Assembly (NCBI GenBank): GCA_017513905.1
Contig: JAFWMR010000010.1
Coordinates: 62,001-126,000, forward strand
DNA length: 64,000 nucleotides
Direction of reading: 5' to 3'
Source of the DNA: Candidatus Saccharimonadota bacterium
GTDB lineage: Bacteria > Patescibacteriota > Saccharimonadia > Saccharimonadales > Saccharimonadaceae
Shown: piece after piece, positions 7,901 to 16,352 of the stretch
Layout: every line of letters begins with the position of its first letter
Numbering within the stretch: position 1 is the first letter of the stretch
The notes under the pieces: generated by a model
The model's database searches: none
What the model saw: the letters and a program-made list of their open reading frames with translations, nothing else
What the model was told of the DNA's origin: nothing
Translations under genes and position numbers: made by a program

Positions 7901-9832
7901 ATGTCAAACCATAAAGCATATCTAGGAGCAGGCTCTTTACTTAGCTTAACTCTTCTTTCTGTAGCCATCCTTTCTGCTCCCAAAGCTAATGCTGATACAT
8001 CTGCTACGGTAGATCTCACAGTTAATGTTCCTGCTGCTTGTTCTCTTACCCCAGCAAATACTAGTTTAACTAAGACTATTAATCCTGGTACAAGTGATAC
8101 TATTGGTACCAGTAATCTCAAAGCTGTTTGTAATGACCCAAATGGTTTTGCTATATATGCTATTGGCTATACTAACAATACTCATGGCAATACTGACCTT
8201 ATTACTGATCTAGGTACTGATTATAGCATCCATACTGGTACTGGCACTTCTGCTTCCAACTGGAATATGACCATTGCTAATGCAGAGGCTACTGGGAACT
8301 ATACTGCTACAATAGAAAATGGGTTCAACGAGCCTCATGTAGTTCCTGATATGAACACCAAAATCGCAACCGTCACATCAACTACTGACCAAACTATCGG
8401 CACTAACTTAACCGCTACTTTTGATGCTTACATTGCTCCCGATCAAGTTGCTGGTACTTATGAGGGGAAGGTGAAGTTTACGTTGGTGCATCCTTCTACT
8501 CATCAAGCTCCGATTAGTCGTCCGGCTATGCTGGATACAGGTATGAATGTCAACGCCAAGATGAAATCCTTAGCTGCTGACTCAAGCAAGACATATTCGG
8601 ATTCGGACAATCTCATCAAATCCATCCAGACTGCTGATGATCTCCCAGAAGGCTTTGAACCTACTGACGCTAACACAATCTCCTTAGCTGATTCAGAAAA
8701 CCCAGTCTATATTTTCTTCGATAATACCGACGATAAGGGTATTATGTATGTTTATTCCGGCAACGCTACGTCAATCATGAATCCGGATTCATCGTATCTA
8801 TTTAGCCGTATCGCAAATCTCTCCGCGGTTCCAGCCGTTTCCTTCTGGGATACTTCCAACGTAACAAATATGAGTTATATGTTCTCTGATGCTGGTCGCA
8901 ACGCTCGTGTCTTCAATCTCGACCTTTCTTCTTGGGATACTTCCAATGTAACAAATATAAATAATATGTTTTACTATACCGGTGAGTCAACCTCTACCTT
9001 CAATCTCGACCTCTCTTCTTGGGATACTTCGAGCGTAACAGACACGAGTAACATGTTTAACCATGCTGGCAGCAGCGCAACCGATTGGACTATTGTTGGC
9101 CTCTCTTATTGGGATACTTCAAGAGTAATAAATATGGAAAGCATGTTTTATCACGCTGGCTATAAAGCCACCAATTGGTCTATAGGTGATCTTTCTTCAT
9201 GGGATACTTCTAGTGTAACAAATATGCGTACCATGTTTTCTGATGCTGGTGGCAGTGCAACTAATTGGTCTATTGTTGGCCTCTCTTATTGGGATACTTC
9301 AAGCGTAACGGATATGTATGGCATGTTTATCGGTGCAGGCTCTGACGCTACCACCTTTATTCTTGATCTATCAGGCTGGAATACTTCCAGCGTAACAAAC
9401 ATGGGCAGCATGTTCTCTTATGCCGGCCGCAATGCTACCACTTGGTCTATCGGCAATCTCTCTTCGTGGGACACTTCAAATGTAACGAATATGTCTAATA
9501 TGTTTAGCAACACCGGCCATAACGTCACCACTTTCTCTCTCGATCTTTCATCATGGGATACTTCGAACGTAACGTATATGGGCAATATGTTTGATTGCGC
9601 TGGTTATAATGCCACTACCTTCTCGCTTAATCTTTCCAGTTGGAATACTTCTAGCGTGACAAATATGAGTAATATGTTTTACCGTTCCGGTTATAGCGCT
9701 ACTAACTGGTCTATAACTATTCCTCAGATCAATGGAAACAGCATCAGCAATACTACTAGTCAAATGTATGGAAGCACGATATCTACTTACGCTTCACCAG
9801 CCAGCGGCAAAAGTTTCACAATAGCGCAATAA
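7901..9832 (+). CDS. Secreted BspA-like protein (DUF285 repeats, no C-terminal anchor)
   Basis: A 643-residue protein. The signal peptide (1-about 31, ending ANA) and N-terminal module (about 32-205) are close to those of the three paralogues in this window (SATVDLTVNVP, ACSLTPANTS, KVKFTLVHPS shared). A short linker with a MLDTGMNVNAKMKSL stretch resembles a segment of the first paralogue. From about 316 to 605 there are about eleven DUF285 repeats near 27-30 residues long (pattern LSSWDTSNVTNMSYMF). The protein ends soon after without a hydrophobic helix or LPXTG, so it is secreted or held non-covalently. GAGAGGTC lies 13 bases before the ATG. The next paralogue follows after 28 bases, so the pair is probably an operon. 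Confidence 0.85.
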   Translation: MSNHKAYLGAGSLLSLTLLSVAILSAPKANADTSATVDLTVNVPAACSLTPANTSLTKTINPGTSDTIGTSNLKAVCNDPNGFAIYAIGYTNNTHGNTDLITDLGTDYSIHTGTGTSASNWNMTIANAEATGNYTATIENGFNEPHVVPDMNTKIATVTSTTDQTIGTNLTATFDAYIAPDQVAGTYEGKVKFTLVHPSTHQAPISRPAMLDTGMNVNAKMKSLAADSSKTYSDSDNLIKSIQTADDLPEGFEPTDANTISLADSENPVYIFFDNTDDKGIMYVYSGNATSIMNPDSSYLFSRIANLSAVPAVSFWDTSNVTNMSYMFSDAGRNARVFNLDLSSWDTSNVTNINNMFYYTGESTSTFNLDLSSWDTSSVTDTSNMFNHAGSSATDWTIVGLSYWDTSRVINMESMFYHAGYKATNWSIGDLSSWDTSSVTNMRTMFSDAGGSATNWSIVGLSYWDTSSVTDMYGMFIGAGSDATTFILDLSGWNTSSVTNMGSMFSYAGRNATTWSIGNLSSWDTSNVTNMSNMFSNTGHNVTTFSLDLSSWDTSNVTYMGNMFDCAGYNATTFSLNLSSWNTSSVTNMSNMFYRSGYSATNWSITIPQINGNSISNTTSQMYGSTISTYASPASGKSFTIAQ

Positions 9833-9860
9833 AAACAAGAAGATAAAAGGAAACCAACAA

Positions 9861-11993
9861 ATGTACAAAACCAACTATAAACCCTTAGGCTCACTCCTTG
9901 CTCTTACTCTTCTTTCTGGAGCCATCCTTTCTACTCCCAAAGCTAATGCTGATACATCTGCTACGGTAGATCTCACAGTTAATGTTCCTGCTGCTTGTTC
10001 TCTCACTCCAGCTAATACTAGTCTAACTAAGACCATTAATCCTGGTACAAGTGATACTATTGGTATTTCTAACATTAAAGCTCTATGCAATGACGCTAAT
10101 GGCTTTGCTATCTATGCTGTAGGCTATACCGACAGCGAATACGGCAATACTGACCTTATTACCGACCTTGGTACTAACTATAGTATTCACACTGGTACTG
10201 GTACATCTGCTTCCAACTGGAACATGACTATTGATAATGATGACGATGTAGTAAATGACCATGTTGCTACTATAGAAAATGACTTTGATGAGGCTAGCAA
10301 CATTCCGGCTACCTATACCAAGATTGCTTCCTTTGCTTCTGCTACTGATCAATCCATTGGCTCTAACTTAACTGCACAGTTTGACGCTTACATTGCTCCT
10401 AACCAACCTGCTGGGACTTATCAAGGGAAGGTGAAGTTTGCATTAGTCCATCCGAGCGACACTCAAGCCCCAGATCGTTTTTACGGTGTAACTATGCAGA
10501 CTGTGGCTCAATGGGGTGGAGAAGTCGCCGGTGGGCAGACAGTTACAGCTATCGATAAACGTGATGGAGAAGAATACACAGTCACAAAACTCGATGATGG
10601 GAATCTATGGATGACAAAAAACTTAAGATTGAATTTGAAGACGGCCAATATCACAGTGGAAAATACAAATAACCCAACAGAGTACTTCATGAGTGCGCTG
10701 AGTATACCCCCCGAACCGACAGATGTGTGGTGTAACGATAATTCTGCAGAATGTATTAATAAGATTTCTTTCGATGTAAGCAAAATCGGAGACAATACCG
10801 TTGATCCTTCGGGACATACTTATGATGAGTATGGAGCTTACTATAACTGGTTTACTGCAACAGCTGGGAATGGAACATATGAAATGACAAGCGGTAATAC
10901 TACTGGTGATATATGCCCCTCTGGTTGGCATTTGCCAAGCGGAACAGAGGACGGAGAGTATTATAGATTAAAGCAATTGACTGCAGAGCAGAATGGCGAT
11001 TTAATTACCGGATCAGCTCATTTTGTTTATTCTGGAGATGCACGTTATCCATCCTATTTTGGAATGACAGGCTTTTATTGGACATCATCGGCTGATTCGG
11101 GTGGTGGATCTAGTACAAATTATGTCGCGAAAATGGCTTGGATTAATAATGGGACGTTGAATCCTAATAGTCAGTATCCCAAAACAGGTAGTTTTACAGT
11201 ACGTTGCGTTGCAGATCGGAGGACGATGCAAAATGTATCCAAATGGGGGAACGATGTTCTTCAGGAGCAAACGGTCACTGCCATTGACGAACGTGATGGG
11301 CAAGAATACACTGTCGCAAGACTTGCTGATGGTAAACTATGGATGACAAAAAATCTAAGGCTTGACTTGCAGACGGCAAATATAACCGCTACGAATACAA
11401 ATAACCCTACCGCAGAGTTTCTTAGCGGCGTTGCCAATCATCCAACACCCAACAATGGTGATTGGTGTAACAATTTGGCGGCAACATGCACTGATAAAAT
11501 ACAATTCTCGACAATAAGTATCAATGATCCAACTGTCGATTCAAATGGAAATTCATATGATGAATACGGAGTATACTATAACTACTATACAGCATCAGCT
11601 GGAAATGTAAGCGCCAGCGTAACAAGCGCTGCCGTAACAAATGGTGGCGGTGAAGCTGCAGGAGATATTTGTCCAAAAAACTGGCATCTACCAAAGAAAA
11701 CTGATTATCCCACACTTGATCTTGCTATGGGAGGCTCAGGACAGTCTCCTCAATGGACTACAGATGCAGTACAGCGATGGTTTGCATCTCCTTCAAATTA
11801 TGTGACTTCTGGCAGCATGGATTACTTTGGTCAATATAACCGTGGTAATACCGGTTATTACTGGACGTCAACTATTTATCCTAGGTCAGGAATGAATGTT
11901 TACGGAACTGCAATTGGTAGTAATTATATTGATTTAGGGACATACGTATTAGGCACGTACTTCGGGTACTCAATTCGATGCGTAACAGAATAA
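9861..11993 (+). CDS. Secreted protein with two FISUMP domains
   Basis: A 710-residue protein. The signal peptide and N-terminal module are again those of the family (to about residue 205). Two FISUMP (Fibrobacter major paralogous) domains follow in tandem, about 208-455 and 456-710. Each has TVTAID.RDG.EYTV, LWMTKNLRL, DEYG.YYN, GDICP..WHLP and GYYWTS in order, and ends in RCV. FISUMP domains are extracellular modules, often of paralogous surface proteins in host-associated bacteria; their ligands are unknown. AAAGG lies 11 bases before the ATG. It is probably co-transcribed with the DUF285 paralogue just upstream. No clear terminator follows. Confidence 0.85.
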   Translation: MYKTNYKPLGSLLALTLLSGAILSTPKANADTSATVDLTVNVPAACSLTPANTSLTKTINPGTSDTIGISNIKALCNDANGFAIYAVGYTDSEYGNTDLITDLGTNYSIHTGTGTSASNWNMTIDNDDDVVNDHVATIENDFDEASNIPATYTKIASFASATDQSIGSNLTAQFDAYIAPNQPAGTYQGKVKFALVHPSDTQAPDRFYGVTMQTVAQWGGEVAGGQTVTAIDKRDGEEYTVTKLDDGNLWMTKNLRLNLKTANITVENTNNPTEYFMSALSIPPEPTDVWCNDNSAECINKISFDVSKIGDNTVDPSGHTYDEYGAYYNWFTATAGNGTYEMTSGNTTGDICPSGWHLPSGTEDGEYYRLKQLTAEQNGDLITGSAHFVYSGDARYPSYFGMTGFYWTSSADSGGGSSTNYVAKMAWINNGTLNPNSQYPKTGSFTVRCVADRRTMQNVSKWGNDVLQEQTVTAIDERDGQEYTVARLADGKLWMTKNLRLDLQTANITATNTNNPTAEFLSGVANHPTPNNGDWCNNLAATCTDKIQFSTISINDPTVDSNGNSYDEYGVYYNYYTASAGNVSASVTSAAVTNGGGEAAGDICPKNWHLPKKTDYPTLDLAMGGSGQSPQWTTDAVQRWFASPSNYVTSGSMDYFGQYNRGNTGYYWTSTIYPRSGMNVYGTAIGSNYIDLGTYVLGTYFGYSIRCVTE

Positions 11994-12168
11994 ACAGACT
12001 CATGATAAAACTTCATGAAAACAAGGCTATTCATCTGATGCTGAAGCCCGGTGGCGTAGGCTATGCGAGAGGTAGTATGCGAGAGAAATGCTACTCTTTC
12101 TTGGAGATTAACGTGTGAAGGTTTATTCGATAGGACACTTGATAATGTACGGATAGATTGAGGTACCT

Positions 12169-12405
12169 TTAGATGTGGTAATCAACAATTGTCAGAATCC
12201 ACTCCGGATCGGCGGTATCGATAAATTGCTCCTTATAGTGGTTTACCCACTCGTATTCATCTTTTGCCGAAGCAGAAGATAATCCAAACCAGCCCATAGA
12301 GCCTTCCTCGTGCCAGACACCATCAGGCGTAATAACGGCGAATGTAGAAAATGCTACGTTACACTTGGCATAAGTTTCCTTATCTTTTTCTAACGAATCA
12401 TAAAA
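12169..12405 (-). pseudogene. 3' fragment of the MSHF-type island gene
   Basis: Reading the minus strand gives about 78 codons ending TADPEWILTIVDYHI and a TAA at 12169-12171. This matches the last 75 residues of the intact protein at 15426-16115 (TYA....FAVITPDG.WH..GSMGWFG, HYKE.FIDTADPEW). An in-frame stop precedes the homologous part and no start or leader remains. It is a 5'-truncated, diverged copy, too short to function as the full protein. Confidence 0.85.
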
Positions 12406-12429
12406 TTAACACATCTCTCAAAGGAACTC

Positions 12430-12438
12430 TACACGATT
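12430..12438 (+). other. Isolated TACACGATT word
   Basis: TACACGATTCTGCGAAAA here resembles TACACGATTTTGTGAAAA at 6232. It lies between the broken gene and the NERD-domain gene, without the TGACACAT partner seen elsewhere. Confidence 0.3.
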
Positions 12439-12455
12439 CTGCGAAAATATTCTTT

Positions 12456-13157
12456 TCAACGAATTCGTTTAGTGCGTCTGTCTTTTTTTCGAATACTGAC
12501 AATATGCTCTTCTCTAATACTGGAATCTGGCCTAGAATAACGCGAGAGGATGCCTATTATCGGCTTAAAGCACTCGGACATTCGTTCAAGATCGGGCATA
12601 GCGTGATAAATCGTCCCGAAATGGCAGTTAACCCCGAGAATATAGTCTTCATCGCCAAGATTTCTAACTTTCCATTCCCCTCGAGAAGTTACACTTACAA
12701 GCGGAACAATTGGTATCCTTATATCGTTCTTCTCAAGAAGCTCCTTTAGGATTTTTACGTGAGTCTTATTTTGCAATAATGGATTATAAAATGACTCCTT
12801 TTTGCTACCGATATATTGCAACCATTCATTATATTTGGCATCCCCATAAATGCGTCCACCGTAATTTTTACACTCAAAGACAAAAAGCCCTTTTTTAGAA
12901 ACTACAATTAAGTCTATCTCTGAGGTAGTACCGTTTTTAGCTGGAATATAGACATTACGAAAAATCTGTTCTTCAGGTACATAAAATTTTTTAATTAAAG
13001 CATTATACAGAACCCTCTCCCCAGAGCTTCCAGCGTCTTTCCATTCTTCGGGGTGCTTAATCTTATCAATTCCGTGATTAAAGAACAACCAGCATAAGAT
13101 TCCTAAAGCAAAGGATATTACAATAATGACAATAAAAAACTGAATATCGAATATCAT
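12456..13157 (-). CDS. Membrane-anchored NERD-domain protein
   Basis: A 233-residue protein. Residues about 7-27 are a hydrophobic N-terminal helix, and the rest is cytoplasmic or soluble. From about 42 it shows a NERD (nuclease-related) domain: GERVLYNAL, then TSEIDLIVVSKKGLFVFECKN. This gives the Glu, Asp and Glu-x-Lys positions of the PD-(D/E)XK-like fold. NERD proteins are presumed nucleases, and some sit in defence regions. The start codon overlaps an AT-rich TATAAT stretch, so no ribosome-binding site is clear. It is divergent from the transposase gene and next to a broken island gene. Confidence 0.75.
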   Translation of the reverse strand: MIFDIQFFIVIIVISFALGILCWLFFNHGIDKIKHPEEWKDAGSSGERVLYNALIKKFYVPEEQIFRNVYIPAKNGTTSEIDLIVVSKKGLFVFECKNYGGRIYGDAKYNEWLQYIGSKKESFYNPLLQNKTHVKILKELLEKNDIRIPIVPLVSVTSRGEWKVRNLGDEDYILGVNCHFGTIYHAMPDLERMSECFKPIIGILSRYSRPDSSIREEHIVSIRKKDRRTKRIR

Positions 13158-13270
13158 TATAATAATAATACACCATATAAAACTCTGATTTCTAAAGAGA
13201 ACAGAATCCGATTCGTATTATGCTACATATAAAACATAATAATAGAAATAAAATAAGTAATGGAGAAACA

Positions 13271-14440
13271 ATGCCCAAACACCATACACGAAATTATATT
13301 CAAGCAATTGTTAAGAAAATAGAAGACGGGGTATCGATTCACGAAATTCATGATCAATACGCCATTCCTCAGAGCACAATATATAAATGGTTGTCAAAGT
13401 ACAGAAAACACAAAACACCATACGGCGAATTTACAGTATATAAATACCTATTATTAGAAAAGAAGTGCACCGACTATAAGAAAATGTTGGAAATCGTTAT
13501 TAATTCTCCTTTCATTCAAAATACGCCAATCACAATCAGGGAGTCATATATGCTTGGACTTCAAAGAAAATATAAATATCAAAACTATCTAGTTTGCGGC
13601 GCATTCGGAATTCATCATACTACTTACCATCACTTTCTTTATGACAACAAAGGCAACAACGCTTGGTTTGTGGAACGAAAAAAACGTCTAGAAAAGCTAA
13701 TCTCGAAAATCTTTATGGAAAGCGGAAAAAGTTACGGTGCGTCAAAAATTCGCTATATATTAAATAGCAAATATAAAGAGAAAATTTCAGAAAACTATAT
13801 TCGAGAGATTATGCGTGATTTAGGTCTTAAAGGCTCGTCCCCTAAGAAGCGTAAACGCGACACGAATGAAGCATTCAAAAGAAAAAGAGAGAAAGAAAAC
13901 CTAATAAAGCAAAACTTTGACGCTACCAGACCAAACCAGAAGTGGGTGTTAGATTGCAAAATGTTTTATTGTAAAGATCGACGCGTTGAAATATGCGCAA
14001 TTGAAGACTTATTTGCTAGAAGAATAATCGCATACCGATTAGGCAGTAAAGAATGTGGGCGTCTAGTCTGTGGAACATTAAACGACACATTCTCTGTCAG
14101 GAACCCAGAGAAAGGGCTGATTATCCATAGCGACGGCGGAGCAACAAACCGATCGATAAGCGCAAACCGCATTATCACGAGGCATAAGGCGAAACACTCG
14201 TATTCAAGAAGCAGAAACCCCTTTGATAATGCAGCAATTGAATCATTCTTTTCTCGTTTCACGGCGGAATTCATATACGATGCTTACAACATGCATCCCT
14301 TTTCATCCATAAAAGAAATGAAGATGAGGGTAGAGAAATTCATCCATGATTACAATTACAACCGCCCACACGGACATAATGATGGGCTGCCGCCAGTAAC
14401 TGCCGAAAGGATGTATTTGATTGGCGTAAGAAAAAAATGA
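13271..14440 (+). mobile_element. IS3-family (IS150-like) transposase, single fused frame
   Basis: A 389-residue transposase from ATG 13271, which has TGGAGAAAC just upstream; the frame opens earlier at 13220. Residues 1-50 hold a helix-turn-helix (IHEIHDQYAIPQSTIYKWL). About 150-210 resemble the HTH_21 segment (GKSYGASKIRYIL). From about 215 comes the rve catalytic core: D in WVLDCKM, D in IIHSDGG, and E in NAAIESFF with 35 residues between the last two, the DD(35)E pattern. OrfA and OrfB of this family are usually joined by a -1 frameshift; here one frame covers both. Ends are unclear: ATTCGTATTA at about 13209 and the reverse complement of TATTACGAAT near 14454 are possible short inverted ends. 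Confidence 0.85.
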
Positions 14441-14454
14441 GAAAATTCTCATTT
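14435..14454 (+). terminator. Palindrome at the transposase stop codon
   Basis: AATGAGAA and TTCTCATT pair around two bases, overlapping the TGA of the transposase gene and followed by an AT-rich stretch. It is a weak terminator candidate. Confidence 0.35.
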
Positions 14455-14573
14455 ATTACGAATAAACCAAAAAAATAAAAGAGGTTCAACTCCTATCATT
14501 TAAGCACATCATTCGCAATTTTTTTTCGATATCTTACAGTGCCATATTCTTGAGTTTCCCTGTAAAATAAGAA

Positions 14574-14591
14574 AACCTCATTTTTGAGGTT
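14574..14591 (-). terminator. Minus-strand terminator below the leftmost island gene
   Basis: AACCTCA (14574-14580) pairs with TGAGGTT (14585-14591) around TTTT. Read on the minus strand it is followed by TTCTTATTTT. It lies about 300 bases below the stop codon of the 14897-15223 gene and could end the minus-strand transcript. Confidence 0.5.
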
Positions 14592-14650
14592 CTAAAATGG
14601 TAGGACTACACATCTGTATTCCTGTCGCGCAAAAGATACGTTTTAGCCTT

Positions 14651-14718
14651 TTCTACACGATTCGTAAATAGTGTAGAATAGCTATTTTAACTCGCCAAAT
14701 GACACATTTTACACGATT
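14651..14718. other. Candidate island end with inverted repeat and TACACGATT / TGACACAT words
   Basis: TTCTACAC (14651-14658) and GTGTAGAA (14671-14678) form a perfect inverted repeat. Beyond it lie TGACACAT (14700-14707) and TTTTACACGATT (14707-14718). The same two words, on the opposite strand, occur at 45.73-45.80 kb just past the recombinases. It lies in a 456-base gap without an intact gene, immediately left of the first island gene. An end of the roughly 31-kb island here is inference. Confidence 0.45.
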
Positions 14719-14812
14719 ATAATTCAATAAGGTTAGAATTATCCTTTATTCTCACATCTGTAAATGGATGGAAAAACGACATGTTCTCGCCTCCTTCCTC
14801 AAGATCGTAATA

Positions 14813-15296
14813 CCCAAAGCTCACAGGTGCACAGGGAGAAGAAACACGAGGATGATTTAGCAAAGGTAATTGGGCAAAGGATCTCTTAGCCAGAAGCTAG
14901 ATATCTGCACTGCAAGCAGCCGATAGACCATAAAATCTACCCAAATCTTCCCACATAGCCTCTGGAGTTTCTTCCTCAAGAACCTTCCATGTTGGATAGT
15001 TGTATTCGAGCATGATTCTTGCGACATCCTTAGGATCCACCATCAGTTGGCAAAAATGATTTGTGTTGGTGTATCCTTCGAGCATGATTGGCGATTGCTC
15101 CTCCGCAGAGGCAATCTTTTTGAGTCGCTCCTCTTCTGCGTGGATTGCTTCGTTTACGAGTTTTATGGCCCTGTCGAGCTCTTTTGCAGTTGTTTTCTTT
15201 TGATTGGTTTCTTCTCCTGTCATGGATATTCCTTTCGAGTTTATGTTGATACTTTTCGTCCCGCGTTTCTCTCCCTGTGCACTTCTGAACTTTGGG
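14813..15296. repeat. Gene cassette bounded by 27-bp inverted repeats (24/27)
   Basis: The plus-strand sequence 14813-14839 (CCCAAAGCTCACAGG... ending GTGCACAGGGAGA) recurs inverted at 15270-15296 with three mismatches. Weaker similarity continues inward as far as an AAAGGA like the ribosome-binding site of the enclosed gene. The 3' flank therefore looks like a degraded, mirror-image copy of the gene's own leader. No target-site duplication is visible. Confidence 0.65.
14897..15223 (-). CDS. Small hypothetical protein
   Basis: A 108-residue acidic soluble protein. The N-terminal half is a charged probable helix (KELDRAIKLVNEAIHAEEERLKKIA). The C-terminal half contains HFCQLMVDPKDVARIMLEYNYPTWKVLEEETPE-type sequence with several aromatic residues. 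I do not recognise the family. GAAAGGAATATCC before ATG 15223 is a good ribosome-binding site. It lies within a cassette bounded by inverted copies of its leader and points the same way as the next gene upstream, 15426-16115. Confidence 0.6.
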   Translation of the reverse strand: MTGEETNQKKTTAKELDRAIKLVNEAIHAEEERLKKIASAEEQSPIMLEGYTNTNHFCQLMVDPKDVARIMLEYNYPTWKVLEEETPEAMWEDLGRFYGLSAACSADI

Positions 15297-15313
15297 TTTT
15301 GTCACTGGATTCC

Positions 15314-16234
15314 CCAGCAGCAGAGAGTATGCTAGGAGTGAACGGATTGCTGGTTTGCTGATAGCGATTTAGTGGTTTGCTTTGTAAGGTACAGGTGATT
15401 CCAGTTTTCTTTCGGTTGGAATCCCTTATATGTGACAATCAACAATTGTCAGTATCCATTCCGGGTCAGCAGTATCAATGAACCGCTCTTTATAATGAGT
15501 ACGCCAGTCTCGTTCCTCCTCAGTCGAAGCGGAGTCCATTCCGAACCATCCCATACTGCCTTGTGCATGCCATTTCCCATCAGGAGTGATAACGGCATAC
15601 GTGTGGAAACAGGCATAAACTGTGGCATAGGTATCTCTGGTCTTATATATCTTGACTAGCTCATCCTTGTCGACAAACGGATCTGGCGGCAGACCATCAA
15701 CTGTTTTTCCTTCAACCACCGCATCCCATTCAACGAGCGCATCGTTATAGAAATTCGGGTTTGGAGAAAAATCAATGTCAGATACTCTGGCTAAGTCTAC
15801 TTTTTCTTCAGAGCTTTTGATTGTCAGCAGTTTGTTCCATCTGCCTCCAATCGTCCACCAGTCCCATTTACCTTCAGGATTGCTGAGATAGATAATCCCA
15901 TCTTTTTCCGGTTTGTTTCTTGCCACAATCTTCTTCATGCATGTTATCTCGGTACAGTTTTTACAATCATCATAATGACGTCGGGCGAACTGAATAGCTC
16001 TCTTTTTCGAGTGACTATCGCGAGGATCGATGCTGATAACTTCCTCATAGGGGTCAAGCAGTTCTTCGATACTTTGATCCTCCTTATGGAATACTGCTAC
16101 TGTAAAATGTGACATATTCGGGTCTCCGGTTGGTTAAAGTTAATTTGGTTCATATTGTTCCTTTATAGGTTAAGGTTGCTATTTCTATCAGCTGACCGTT
16201 TTCCGTTTTCCCCTAGCATACTGTCTGCTGCTGG
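15314..16234. repeat. Second gene cassette bounded by 23-bp inverted repeats (22/23)
   Basis: The plus-strand sequence 15314-15336 (CCAGCAGCAGAGAG... ending TATGCTAGG) recurs inverted at 16212-16234 with one mismatch. Similarity continues inward: AACGG, GCTGATAG, an AAGG.ACA stretch, GGA..CCC and an ATATG occur in the same order and spacing on both sides, about 115 bases in all. On the right this is the leader of the enclosed gene up to its ATG; on the left it runs in mirror image up to the gene's 3' end. The first cassette lies 17 bases away. Confidence 0.7.
15426..16115 (-). CDS. Conserved phage/ICE-type hypothetical protein (MSHF...VDCHI)
   Basis: A 229-residue soluble protein. It begins MSHFTVAVF, has WDWWTIGGRWN near residue 90, AVITPDGKWH near 170, and ends DPEWILTIVDCHI. 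These marks recall a family of uncharacterised phage and mobile-element proteins that share the YxIGGRW and ITPDG.W motifs and the VDCHI ending; the function is unknown. Four Cys residues (DCKNCTEITC, then VDC) could bind metal. GGAGACCCGAAT before ATG 16115 supplies the ribosome-binding site. TATGCT on the minus strand at about 16215 may be the promoter -10. A broken copy of its 3' part lies at 12169-12405, and inverted leader copies bound the gene. Confidence 0.75.
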   Translation of the reverse strand: MSHFTVAVFHKEDQSIEELLDPYEEVISIDPRDSHSKKRAIQFARRHYDDCKNCTEITCMKKIVARNKPEKDGIIYLSNPEGKWDWWTIGGRWNKLLTIKSSEEKVDLARVSDIDFSPNPNFYNDALVEWDAVVEGKTVDGLPPDPFVDKDELVKIYKTRDTYATVYACFHTYAVITPDGKWHAQGSMGWFGMDSASTEEERDWRTHYKERFIDTADPEWILTIVDCHI

Positions 16235-16352
16235 AGAGGGGCGTGGTTCGCGTTTTGTGGCCTTTCCTGGCCGATAGCAGAGGGAACTGCGATACCGGCT
16301 GGCCCTCAAGCTATTGGTGGCACGCGTGGGGCATTTGGGCGATGTATAGCGT

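Noticed and set aside
8846-9715. Second set of regular repeats
   Set aside because: Same explanation: in-frame DUF285 repeats of about 27-30 residues in a secreted protein.
9861-11993. FISUMP domains as targets of a diversity-generating retroelement
   Set aside because: No reverse transcriptase and no template/variable repeat pair with adenine-specific differences were seen in the window.
12351-12749. 132-codon plus-strand frame
   Set aside because: Antisense to the NERD-domain gene and the broken MSHF-type gene, both supported by homology inside the window or clear motifs.
15241-15438. 65-codon minus-strand frame between the two cassettes
   Set aside because: It crosses both inverted-repeat arms and the mirror leader, with no ribosome-binding site of its own.
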